Assembly (NCBI GenBank): GCA_016490735.1
Contig: JAEMWC010000375.1
Location: forward strand, 370,001-434,000
DNA length: 64,000 bases
Origin: Pachyseris speciosa
Lineage: Eukaryota > Cnidaria > Anthozoa > Scleractinia > Pachyseridae
Reading direction: 5' to 3'
The translations under genes and the position numbers were made by a program. Below are positions 10,760 to 20,915 of the stretch, in pieces. The notes beneath the pieces were generated by a model. That model had not been told where the DNA came from. It saw nothing but the letters and a program-made list of their open reading frames with translations, and made no database searches. How positions within the stretch are numbered: the stretch's first letter is position 1; each line of letters opens with the position of its first letter.

Positions 10760-11560
10760 ATACTCCAGTTGACCACCTAGTTTACAGTATACATCTTTAA
10801 TATTAGACATCCTCGGACATCCATGTTATGGTCAATTGACAGCAGTCAAAACAAGGCATCCGCTGACCAGTATCAAGTGACCATATCGCAGACTTAAGTT
10901 TGAAGCTCATCGAGGTCAGCTGTTTTTTTAAGTTGACTGCTGACCAGGTACTGGCTTTCGATTGGATCGCAGGCTCAAGCCAGGTGTGGGACACCCAAAC
11001 CAAAACGAGGCTTAATTTTCGCGCGCTTTCTGCGGCTCGAAATTTCACATTCAGTTGGTTTCTTCATTTTGAGCAAAACAACGTCATCTTCTTTCGAAGT
11101 TCTTCGCGTAAAAGGCATAAAAATCAGGAACTAGTTTAAAGATAAACAAAAAATTATGTCCCAAACATAATTGCATTTTTGCGTCGGGATACCTGTTGTT
11201 ATCAAGCACTGGCTGCGTGAACTGGGTACTAGGTAACATGTGATCGAGCATTGCTTTATAGTACGTTGCGCGAATACGAGGGCCCCTTTCTACCTCTAAA
11301 CCATCGTGTGGCAAGTTATCTGTTCAAACACCACCTTTTCCGAAGAGACATTCAATTACTTAATTTTTTCCATGTCACGTCACGATCTGATTAGTTTGTT
11401 AAGCGTGGCGTGACTTTTTATTGTTATATTAATAAATACGTCACAATAGTGGCCAATTTTATCCAGCCATATGAGTACATTGTCTCTTCGTAAAACTAGT
11501 GCGACCCGGAGCTAATTACCCCTCGACTACCTAAGTTCGCGAGATTAGTAAATCCGCAAT
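10760..11560. other. Intergenic stretch, nothing firm
   Basis: No gene supported. Phrases such as GTCAATTGACAGCAGTCAA (10832) and GTTGACTGCTGACCAG (10933) are partly inverted with respect to each other, so a decayed palindromic repeat is possible. Confidence 0.35.
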
Positions 11561-11579
11561 ATATTACTTTCGGAAAGGT

Positions 11580-11591
11580 ATCGTGATGTAA

Positions 11592-11636
<45 letters not shown>

Positions 11637-11668
11637 GAAGTGAGACACGAAAATTTGGTTTATCAACG

Positions 11669-11699
<31 letters not shown>

Positions 11700-11771
11700 G
11701 GATTCGATTAGCTGACGTTTCGAGCGTTAGCTAGCTAGGGCTAACGCTCGAAACGTCAGCTAATCGAATCC

Positions 11772-11802
<31 letters not shown>

Positions 11803-11821
11803 CGTTGATAAACCAAATTTT
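11580..11821. mobile_element. Penelope-like terminal repeat pair, head to head
   Basis: A perfect inverted repeat: arms 11650-11731 and 11740-11821 are 82 bases each with an 8-base spacer. The left copy continues outward to about 11580 through GTGGTGCTGCGTCGGTGG. The right arm contains CTCGAAACGTCAGCTAATCG, wording I associate with cnidarian Penelope-like terminal repeats. No coding sequence lies between the arms. Paired inverted pLTRs are a known outcome of Penelope-like transposition. Confidence 0.6.
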
Positions 11822-12224
11822 TTAGTTTAAAGATACTCCGGAAGGTTAATTTCCAAGTGATAAAACTGAAAAGAAAAAGATTTTTCTTAGGAAAAGCTTA
11901 AAACTTGGATCCACTTGCATGGCGCTCGGATTGTGTGGTTGAAAAACAAAATGATTCAACGCTTCAAGGGCTTTCACTTTACCGCGACATCTTGCAGCTC
12001 ACTAAGAAATGTCACTAAACAGTTAACCGGCATTAATGGAAGGAACGAGTAGCTCAAACTTAGTGGAAGAAGTTCTTCCTTTGGACAAACCGCTTGCTAT
12101 TTTTTGGATATTCGTATTTTTACTAAAGTGAATACGTATTTTCAAGAACCTCTAAGTCACAGGTGAATTAAATAAAATGAAGCTTAACATTTGGTTTAAT
12201 CGTTCTTACTTTTCTTGGATGAGG

Positions 12225-13062
12225 AATGAAACTTGTATTTTTCTTCGACTGGACATAAATAACCATCATCTCTACTCCTTTTGGACGCAAAGAAGTAGCT
12301 GAATTGTTGGGTTATTTTGCTGTTATGCTTGCAAGCAATCGCGAACGAATGTTTTGAGACTTTTTACTCCGCTTGGCTGACTGTTTTTCGACGTCTGTGC
12401 CTCAACAACGTTAAGAAACTTTTGCCCTTTTCTTATTAACACGTAATCGCAATGAGTCCTCGTAAAAAAAGGATTAAAGCCCCGGCTAAACGGTCAAATA
12501 TTTTCATCCAACATCGTTTTTGTCAAACATATAACGTTGGGTGGCTAAACGCACAAACAATGTTTGACCAAACAGTGGACAGAGTGAGTCCATAGAACGA
12601 TTTTTTTGCGTATTATCGCTGAAATTTCGACGTTATTTGGTTCATTTGGTTGCATGCTTTGTTGGTTGGGGTGGCTAAATGATCAAACATTTGTTCGTAA
12701 CGCAAAATGTTGGATGAAAATATTTGATATAGACCAAACATGGTAATCCATTTAAATGCAGTGTTGAGAGATGTGGCTAAACGGTCAAACATGCTCTCGT
12801 CCAACACGATGTTGGATGAAAGGTTTGATCGTTTTTTGTTTGTTTGAATTTGTTTTCGTACAAACATACGCGTCGTATATTGTTTTCTTGTAATGTTTTA
12901 ACGTTATTGAGGTTTTTGCACCGCGGTCAATTCCTGTTGACTGCTCAGTCTAAAACATAAAATATTGGCGCAAGGAAAGCCATGCGAAGTTGTTCAATAC
13001 CAGTACAAAAAAAATTATAATCGTGGAGGTCCGCTTTTAGGCTTGGCTAAATCTATATATTA
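12225..13062. repeat. Unclassified ~0.85-kb repeat family, copy 1
   Basis: This region and the sequence at 56455-56776 plus 63492-64000 are inverted copies of one family. Shared phrases include TTTTCATCCAACAT, TGGCTAAACG/CGTTTAGCCA and TTAGGCTTGGCTAAATCTATATATTA (edge near 13062). Internally it alternates AAACATTTT and GGTGGCTAAA motifs in both directions, giving it a partly palindromic character. It has no coding capacity. It lacks the Ngaro-like insertion found in copy 2 and so serves as an empty-site reference. Confidence 0.75.
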
Positions 13063-13204
13063 ACACTCGTCGCACTTTGCAAATAAAATACCTGTTGCAT
13101 TATGAAATAAATGCCGTCGCACGTTGTGACGAACATCGCAAGAACAATATGGATAGCCCATGGCCATTCCACTAGAACTACTATCCGTAGTATCTCTTTG
13201 GAAG

Positions 13205-13378
13205 TGGGCAGGAATTGGCCATTTCCGGATTACCTTTGGCCTCTTTTTCAAAGCGAGGCCTGGTGCACAGCCATTCGTATGAAAATTAGTTTAATTTGCA
13301 TGTGATAATAGAGATGAGCACCAGGACTCGCTTTGAATAAGAGGCCTAAGGTGATTCGGAGATGGCCTATTCTAGGGT
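13205..13378. mobile_element. Palindromic MITE
   Basis: The left arm (about 13218-13266, from GGCCATTTCCGG to GAGGCCTGGTGC) is the imperfect inverse of the right arm (about 13318-13372, from GCACCAGGACTCGC to GGAGATGGCC), with a loop of about 50 bases. There is no coding sequence. Confidence 0.7.
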
Positions 13379-13379
13379 T

Positions 13380-13925
13380 CCATGCCTTGCAAACAACTGC
13401 CTCTTTCATCCTATTTAGTATCCTGGGCTTTTGGTATTATCATTTCCGAGCGTTGACGATGTTCGTTTCGATTTACTCATGTTTCGAGCCGCGAGGCGTC
13501 TCTTCGAGAAAGGCAAGATAACGGCGTTTATTTCCAGGCTTCAAATAAAATCTTGGAATTTAATATAAACTTTAATATAAAATTTGCGTAATGAATTTAA
13601 TTTTCACGCAATGTTTAGGTCTGTTCTTTTCCTGTCATCTTCTCAGTTAAGTTAATCTACTGAAAGGAAATTACAGGTATAACTTTTTGTCATAAAATAA
13701 CGATGGCGATGTTCCATTTGCAAGCTCGGTTAACTTGCAAAATCAGTTTCTAAAAAATGACTCGATTCAGGCAAATGAGGAGTTTAAAGTTAAAATTTGG
13801 AAAGTGTCTTGTTGGTTGGTAAACCCGAAATTAAAGTATGACAGCCAGTTATTACAATTCGCGACAGTCCAAAGAGCGAAGGAAATTCGTTTACCTTCTT
13901 ACCGTCCAAGAAGGTACATTCAAAC
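13380..13925. other. Intergenic stretch, nothing recognised
   Basis: A/T-rich, with no supported gene; it precedes the N-terminal receptor relic. Confidence 0.4.
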
Positions 13926-13929
13926 TTGG

Positions 13930-14112
13930 AAAAGTTGACAATGCACTGGCAGACTTCTGTGGTCATAAGCAGAACACAATACCTGACCTGCTCTTTTTTG
14001 GCTATCAACTAGGATAAAACAGAAGTTGTTTTCATCACAAATATCCTATAGGGTGATATTCTTATACGTGTGTCCTCAACTCGCTGTTTTGTGTTCTATT
14101 GTTTGTGAGAAT
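13930..14112 (+). pseudogene. GPCR relic: N terminus and start of TM1
   Basis: From AGACTTCTGTGGTCA to TTCATCACAAATATCC the DNA parallels the 5' end of the minus-strand receptor at 6120-7088 (encoding the DKTE-VFITNIL phrase before TM1). The Trp before DKTE is a TAG stop and the frame is lost within TM1. The ancestral ATG position reads ATAAGC. It is cut off at about 14112, where Penelope-like sequence begins. Confidence 0.75.
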
Positions 14113-14640
14113 GTCAACCTTGCAAGGAATTAAAGGTAATTCGGCAAGCAGGATAGCAACAAATTGTACATTGGGAAGGCAGGGAGATCCATGTAGGAGA
14201 GGACTAAGGAGCAAGACTGGGATATCCGACATGCCCGTACCCAAACCTTCTCCTTTTCTGAACACGCCCACGAGACCGGCCAAAGTATAAAGCTTATTGA
14301 TAGAGACCCTCACTGGTGCACTCGAAGGATCAAGAAAGATATCCTCATAGGAATACACCCTAACAACTTCAACAGGGACAGTAGAATCGAAACTCCCGAT
14401 GCGTGGATGCCTACTATCAAGATCACATCATGGGAACAGTTCAGCAGCGGACTGCCGAGGAAACAACTTCTTTCCGAAGTAAGGAGATCGCGATTCCCTA
14501 ATCACAGCCGACCTACGTGATATAAACGGGGCGAGTAACCAGTCGACGGCCCGCATCGACTGATGAAGGCCTACAGTAAGCAGTCGAAAAGTCGCGATCT
14601 ACATCTCAAGTGACTACATCGTGAGACAAACGATAACACT
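14113..14640 (+). mobile_element. Fragment of a Penelope-like element (C-terminal ORF and 3' end)
   Basis: From about 14299 the + frame reads IDRDPHWCTRRIKKDILIG, HPNNFNRDSRIETPDAWMP, then a tail to a stop near 14520. This is the wording of C termini of cnidarian Penelope/GIY-YIG-type retroelement ORFs. The 3' untranslated part contains CTGATGA (14560-14566) and GAAA (14585-14588), the two conserved strings of a hammerhead-like core. The 5' part of the element is missing. It truncates the receptor relic at 14112. Confidence 0.5.
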
Positions 14641-14719
14641 CTATTATTCTTGCCCATACTACGACAAAGCGCGCACAGCCGGTAAAAAGCAACCAATTGA
14701 AAGAAGATACCTCCAAAAA

Positions 14720-15420
14720 TTGAAGATAACTGTGTCAAACTGTTTTGAAGGCCAACAAAAATCTTTCAGATACATCCCCTCATCAGGGCTGGTAATATTA
14801 ATTTCGTATAGCTTAATTATGTTTAATTGATGTTTTCCCCGGGGTTGGTAATTTTGCTCACTTTGTTTTGCCACAAGTTATAAAAACAGCTTAAAATAAA
14901 ACTGCGATTGTCTCAGTCGGAGGGAAGAAGGCGATTGGTCAGGCTGGCGTAAATTTTAGAATCATGTTGAGATTAACTGTCGCTTTGAAACGGCCGCAAA
15001 TCTTGAGCACATTATTATTTTAAAACGCTGGTGTTTGAAGTTAAAGTTTTTCTTTTCAAGGAAAGAGCTTCAGGACCATATTGATGTACTTAGTAAGAAG
15101 GCATGACTTAACTTTTCTTTGCCCTCCATTTGCCGATTGTTCATCGCGCGGCTCCCCGTTTACTTTTTCCGTGTGCGCCTCTGACCGAAAAATACTTTTT
15201 TTTATTCCGTTAGCCTACTTTATTGCTAATTTTTAATTAGGAGCAGCGAAATGAGGAAACACATCTTGTCCTTATATGACATGCTGAGCATAAAAAAGTG
15301 CAAATCTGGCTTAATTTAAACAGCGAAAAACCATAATTAATATGCACTTCATAAATACCTTTTTACACCCAGCTGCCTCATACTCCATGCTTCTTGCCTT
15401 CATAGCACGGGAGGAATATT
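14720..15420 (+). repeat. Orphan copy of the GPCR-cassette 5' flank
   Basis: The block at 14723 (TTGAAGATAACTG...) and the block at 15233-15400 (TAATTAGGAGCAGCGAAATG, then ACACCCAGCTGCCTCATA) match 40312 and 40712-40870 and, more weakly, 48962-49110. In intact cassettes the receptor follows directly. Here the coding part is absent and the flank of the next cassette begins at 15440. Confidence 0.65.
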
Positions 15421-15439
15421 TTTGTAATATCTTTGGGGG

Positions 15440-15545
15440 ATGACGTTTCGGAACTACTATCCTTTCATCATACAACCCAAACAAGCATTGAAGTTAAATG
15501 TCAAGGTGCATTGAAAGTTAAGACAAAAGTTTCAGCCATAGCCCC
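15440..15545 (+). repeat. Start of the next GPCR-cassette flank, cut by a LINE
   Basis: GGATGACGTTTCGG, then GAAAGTTAAGACAAAAGTTTCAGCCATAGCCC, parallels 40260-40385. The flank resumes at 18370 after the LINE (15550-17830) and the MITE (17869-18366), and leads into the receptor relic at 18864. Confidence 0.55.
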
Positions 15546-15549
15546 TCAT

Positions 15550-17830
15550 TACCGCTAGGAATGGAATGGAATGGTCTATTTCAAAATCACATTGCAGCTC
15601 AAGGGCTGAATTAAGAAATTTTACAATAAAAGTTTACAAATCTAAAAATTCACAAGCATACTATATAAAATTATCAATAATACTTTAATTCGAAAAACAA
15701 ATCTAAAATAGTGATCGGTCTTTTGAAAAATCTATAAAAACATTCTGGAATTAGCGGTGGGTCATTGCGTAAACAAACGAGTTATTTGGTCTGTTTGTTT
15801 TTACACAAGGCAAGGCAAAAGGACGATGATTTCTCAGTTTGTACTTGACGTTGTTCAATGGTGGTAGTAAGCTGTTTAGTTCGTCAAAACAGTCTACTGC
15901 ATAACAGACTATTGTGCATAGCTATAGGCGTTATGCCCCAAAAATGCAAGCACAGTTGTAGCTCAAGCTGGGCAAGATTATCGAAAGCGCCCTTTTTTCG
16001 ATGCGCACGAGCTCATTTTTTAAGTACTGCGGCAACGCATTGTAGAAAACTGGAAGGCGTAGTCTACAGAAGATCGAACGCACAATTTGTAGAACAGAAC
16101 TAACTCTGAAGGGGATAATTGAGCTCTTTTAAGCTGGACTAGAAAATATATTTTTTTGCTAGCTTTCTTGACTACCTCGTTCACATGGGCGTTCCAGGTC
16201 AGGTTGTCACTTATTGTTAACCCTAATAACTTCGCATTCTTGACCACTTCAAGTTCTTTGCCATCGATGGTTATGGCATCACATTGCTCAGGTTTATGAG
16301 TGAACGAAATTCTAATTTCTTTGCACTTATCGCGGTTAAGGACAACCCTATTTTCGTCAGACCACTCGATTATTTGATCGGTCAAATCCTGAGCGTTGCT
16401 AGCATTTCCCTTCGGAACTATCTCCGAGGCTGTAGTATCATCGACAAATTTCCATAAATATGGTGAATTAATATCTAGATCGTTGATAAATAGGATGAAT
16501 AACCAAGGGCCCAATTTGGTGCCCTGCGGTACCCCGGAGGGGACTGGTCCCCATTCGGAGTAAGAGCCCTTAACTTAATCCGTTGGAATCGGTTCGAAGG
16601 GAAATCTATAATCCAATTTACAACACTACGGGGAATATCTAACCTACATAGCTTGTTAATCAGAATACTATGATCAATAAAATCGAACGCTTTACGGTAG
16701 TCAAACAACATAATTCTCACTGTTGCCCCGTTTCCGTCAGTCCCAAGAGCTCAAGCATGTAGCATGCTTATAAGAGCTATGGTGGTAGATGACTTTGGTA
16801 TAGCCCCTTACTGACTTTCGTCGATTACATCCGGCACAGCTGGCTTAACAAAGTTCTCCACTACGAATCCTCAGCCACCTTTGAGACACATGGTGTTAGT
16901 GATACTGGTCTCAAGTCGTTGTTTAGGTCAAGCACCGGTTTTTGTTTTTGGTAAGGGTGTGACATCACCCATCTTCCAGATGTCAGGCAATCGCTGCTCT
17001 TGATACGAGGCATTGAGGACTTGTGCGATGGGGAAGGCCAAGATATCCGAGTATTCCTCTAAAAGCCAATTGGGTATGTTGTCAGGTCCGGACACCTTTT
17101 CGTGCTTGGAGATTAGACAGCACCTTTAGCACGTGTTCCTCGGTAACACTTAAGAACTCGGGCTCATCCTCCAGGGGGAGGCGCGCAAGTGGCTCTTGTA
17201 ATCTGTACGCGTCCAACGGTTCAAGAAAGGCAGAGTTGATGGTGTTAGCTTGCTCTGGTATGGAGAGATCAGAAAAATTATCAACGTTTATTAGATTAAC
17301 CACGTCGCCACTCGTCGTCTTAGCGCCACTAAGCCGCATTACCTCGTCCCATCACTTCTTAGGGTTTTCGCCCTTCAGCTGTTGCACTTTCGATTCGTAA
17401 TACCGGCGTCGGCAAGCTTTCCTCTCCCTGTTAACCAGGTTCCTAAAGAACTTGAATTGGACTGACTCGGGGCCGTGTGTATTGAAGGCCTTTTGCCTCT
17501 TGAGGATAAGGGATTTTACTCTCCGTGTCATCCATGGTGCGTCAGCGGTACAAACACGATACTGATTCTCTGGCATTAAGATGTCAAGTCCAGTATTCAC
17601 CATATCAGAAAATGTATGCCACATCTCCTCACAGCTCACCAGTGGGTCGTAAAATAAGGGCCAATCAGTGAGGTTCAGATATCTTCCCATAGCAGCTTTA
17701 GAACTGGCCCGCAGGTCCCGCTAAATGATGGTTTTCTTTGTTTTATTATTACGCTTCCCGTCTAACGCAGTCGCCACCACCGTATTGTGGTCAGACAGTC
17801 CAAATGGTAGCAATGATTAATACCATATGG
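15550..17830 (-). pseudogene. Decayed LINE (CR1/jockey-like), endonuclease tail to 3' end
   Basis: The minus-strand pieces in order are: 17352-17690, the linker between endonuclease and reverse transcriptase (PWMTRRVKSLILKRQKAF); 17082-17339, RT entry; 16475-16720, palm (MLFDYRKAFDFIDH); and 16020-16514, LFINDL, FVDDTT in place of F/YADD, then LLGLTISDNLTWNAHV and the thumb. Stops and frameshifts separate the pieces, and the catalytic box carries Val for Ala. The 3' end lies at GGAATGGAATGGTC (about 15560). It sits inside a receptor-cassette flank. Confidence 0.85.
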
Positions 17831-17868
17831 ACTTATCATGCGCTCTTCCTTTTTGCTTCGTACGTAAT

Positions 17869-18009
17869 GGTAATAGGACTGAGTGGAGTCCAATTCGGTC
17901 TGTAATTGTACGAGTGATAACCAAATCGGACGACCGCGTAGCGGGAGTCCGATTTGTTTATCACGAGTATGATTACAGACCAAATTGGACGACACGAAGT
18001 CTTATTACC
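17869..18009. mobile_element. Palindromic MITE (imperfect hairpin)
   Basis: The left arm GGTAATAGGACT...AAATCGGAC and the right arm ...GAAGTCTTATTACC are imperfect inverses over about 60 bases each, around a GACCGCGTAGCGGGAGTC centre. A + strand open frame across it (17827-18015) is a by-product of the symmetry. Confidence 0.75.
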
Positions 18010-18010
18010 A

Positions 18011-18366
18011 ATTAATCATAAAAATTACAATTTCCGAGAAAAGAAGAAGAGGCAAATTATAAAAGGGAGAGAAATTTTGTATTAAAAGATTGACAAAGGA
18101 AGCGTAAATTGTTTAATGTCGCTCTGAAATTGACTACAATCAAAATGTATGGTGATTGAAACCAATGTTGTGATTGGTTGATTTACAACTTTGAATGTGA
18201 TTGGTTGATTTAAAATACTACTTTGAATGTGATTGGCTTATTGAACTGTCCGATAACAAACTGTCCAATAACAAACTGTCCGATAACAATTTGGCACGTG
18301 AATTAGTTGAAAATGGGGGATTTTAAAACCGATCACAATAGAAGAAATTGTAATTTTTATGATTAA
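18011..18366. mobile_element. Short element with 24-base perfect terminal inverted repeats
   Basis: ATTAATCATAAAAATTACAA... (18011-18034) is the exact inverse of 18343-18366. Inside are three copies of a TGTGATTGG(T/C)T-type unit (18170-18238) and three of AACTGTCC(G/A)ATAACAA (18244-18290). It abuts the palindromic MITE, and the two may be one compound element. No coding sequence. Confidence 0.7.
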
Positions 18367-18369
18367 TGT

Positions 18370-18860
18370 TATACACTGTAAAGGTTGGCTCAGTCGGTAG
18401 GTTGGTGGTAATAAGGCATTTGGCGAGATTAGGGTCAAAAGCCTTAAAATGATCAATTTTAGAGCCCTGTTTAGATTAGCTTGGCTTTGAGCTAGCCGAA
18501 AGTTTTCAACGTATCTTTATGTTAAGATGCTTTTACTTTATTTTGAGTTTCTGCAAGTGGACGCAATTTAAACAAGCGAATTTCCTGTGTCCGTGAAAAA
18601 AAGACAGTCTGACACAAAAAAAGACAGTCCATTTTATTGCCATAGGAGGACCGAAATGAGAAAAAACCACCTGCCCATATTTCTTTAAATTTGATGATTG
18701 TGTAGAAACCTCCAATCATTCGTTCCACATTTCAGACGCTGAACTTAGTCCAAAAAGACTATTCAAACTTGCAAACCTCGACACTGCATTGAGTCAGATT
18801 CTGGCAACGTTTCCAATATTTATTGACCGCAGACTTCCGTTAGCGTGAACAAAACACATA
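18370..18860 (+). repeat. GPCR-cassette 5' flank (continuation)
   Basis: Matches 40500-40990: TAGAGCCCTGTT(T/G)AGA, AGCTTGGCTTT, GCCGAAAGT(T/C)TTCAAC, ACTTGCAAACCTC and TCTGGCAACGT all occur in the same order. It leads directly into the receptor relic. Confidence 0.7.
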
Positions 18861-18863
18861 ATT

Positions 18864-19691
18864 TAACTTGCTTCTTTTTTACTATCATTTGGGACAAAAC
18901 ATAAGACGTTTTCATCACAAATATTCTAATATGTGTTATTAACTCGCTGTTTTCTGTACTTACGTATACGTTTGTGAGTAATTTTATTATTCTACATGCG
19001 ATTCGTAAAGCACAGGACCTTCATTCGTCATCTTTTATCCTTCTGTGTTGCCTGGCTGTTCCCGATATTCTTGTGGGTGCCATTTGTCAGCCATCTTTCG
19101 TGGCGTTTCCATAGCCGAACTTGTGTATAATTTCGGTGCGTACTGCACACTGAGAATGATGTTCGCTGACATATCCAGCTACATCACTGCTGGTGTCTCT
19201 ATGATGACTTTAGCTGCCGTATCGATTCATCGTCTTCTTGCTGTAACCCTTCATTTACAATATCGAACGATTGTCACTGTTCCTCGTGTATTTCAAGCTG
19301 GTGTTATTCTCTGGATTTTTGCCATAACTTATGTTTTGCCTAGGATCTGGATAAGGCACGCAAACTGGATACCTCTGCTTTTGGTTATTTTCCTTCTAAC
19401 ATTACTGAGTATCACTTTAACTACTTCCAAAATGTTTCAGATCGCCCGAAGACACAAACGCCAGATAAACCACCAAACCATGGCCGCCCTGAGTCTGCAG
19501 ACCAACACGGTGAACGTGCTCAAGTGTAGAAAATCAGCTGTGACTGTATTGGATACACAAAAGAAATCAGGATCGCTTACGACTACACTTCAACTGCTGT
19601 TTTCATGAACTCCTTCTTGAATCCACTCCTGTACTGCTGGCGAATAAGAGAGATACGACGAGCTGTGAAGAATGTGTTGAGAAGACAATGA
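18864..19691 (+). pseudogene. GPCR pseudogene, near full length
   Basis: Homologous to the intact receptors from N terminus to stop. Lesions visible: the ancestral ATG is GTG (18864); DKTE reads DKT-stop (TAA); frameshifts occur in TM1 and after TM2; and about 75 bases covering TM6 are missing, so that GTGACTGTA joins directly to TTGGATACACAA. Preserved blocks include VSMMTLAAVSIHRLLAV (TM3 end, His for Asp in DRL), FQAGVILWIF (TM4), the TM5 block, [10 protein letters not shown], and after the deletion [16 protein letters not shown]. It ends in TGA (19689-19691). Confidence 0.9.
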
Positions 19692-19762
19692 AAACAGATA
19701 TGATTATACTAACTTCCCCAATAACATAATTACTTGCGGGGTTGCCGGAGGAACCAACTTTT

Positions 19763-19915
19763 GTTTGTGATAATGATAATGATAATGATGATGATTATAT
19801 TGATAATGATGATTATATTGATATTGATGATGTTAATAACATTGACATTGAAATGGACATTGATAATGAGAACTACAACGAGAATGACATAGGAAATGAC
19901 AATGATGTCTGTTAT
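19763..19915. repeat. Degenerate (GATAAT)n-type microsatellite
   Basis: GATAATGATAATGATGATGATT-type repeats with interruptions. A minus-strand open frame rich in Ile/Asn across it is an artefact of the repeat. Confidence 0.85.
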
Positions 19916-20029
19916 TGATAATCGCAATGATAAAGTTGTTGCATTCGACGTTGGAAGACAGCGTGTTAATCTTGGGTGCCCTGTGATACTAAGTGGTAAG
20001 AATTTTTGTCCTTCGTGTTCCATTTCTGC

Positions 20030-20915
20030 GTTATCTTGCCTTACGTCATAAATAATATCGTGGGTTTATTCGCGTGGTCTAGTGAAGTTCGATGTTTGAC
20101 TCAACAGGCGAAGTTAACTAATCTGGGTCGACTCAAACGTTTAAGTACGGCTCATGTAAAGTAGGGTGTTTGACACTGGCTTTGCAGACCAAAAATAATT
20201 TTTTAAAACTGATTTTCAAGAGAAATGAACCACGGTAAGCAGCCGGACTTGGTGGTGCCACCGCGTGACAAGAACATCAAGTACTGTTTGTGTCATACAA
20301 CATAGAGCAAAGTCAACCAACGTTGGCGTCGTTTACATAATTGCCCTTACCTGTTGAAGGAAAAATAAGGTGCCCTAGAGGAAAATAAGTGCTTTTGTGA
20401 AATTGGATGAACACATCTTGTATCGATCATATTGGCTGAGTCTGAAAATTTTAACACTGATTTCCTTCAAATAAGAACCGAATCCTTGTTTACACTTTAA
20501 CATTGTTTTCCCGTCTCAAGATCTGAAATGTTACCGAATCACAGCTATACGCCAGCCGACAAGGAAGCACACAACCGATCACAACCCTGTCACCTCAAAA
20601 ACCAACACTTCTAAATTCTAATTCGATCCGAAAAGCTCGAACATTTAGTACATGAGCCCCCGGCTCGGGAGATTGGGCAACCACTCCTCACGCTATCGAG
20701 CTTAAATAAATTGATTTGATTTTGATTTTATCACCTCATATTACAAACCTGTAATCGATTTCAGTATTATCAGATCAGACTACCGCAGCAATGGATACTC
20801 GGACGCATTTCTGATCTTCGATTACTACTAGTTGGTAATAACAATGATATGGATTTTGAGAATGATAATGATAATAATTTATTTTGATGGTGTATATCAA
20901 ATTGTGGTCATAATA
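20030..20915. other. Intergenic stretch, possible LINE tail
   Basis: No gene recognised. AAATAAATTGATTTGATTTTGATTTTA (20705-20731) looks like the microsatellite-like 3' tail of a + strand retroelement, but no coding remnant precedes it. Confidence 0.35.

Noticed and set aside
17827..18015. Open reading frame on the + strand
   Set aside because: It spans an imperfect palindrome; the openness follows from the DNA symmetry.
19730..20023. Ile/Asn-rich open frame on the minus strand
   Set aside because: Entirely produced by a GATAAT-type microsatellite.
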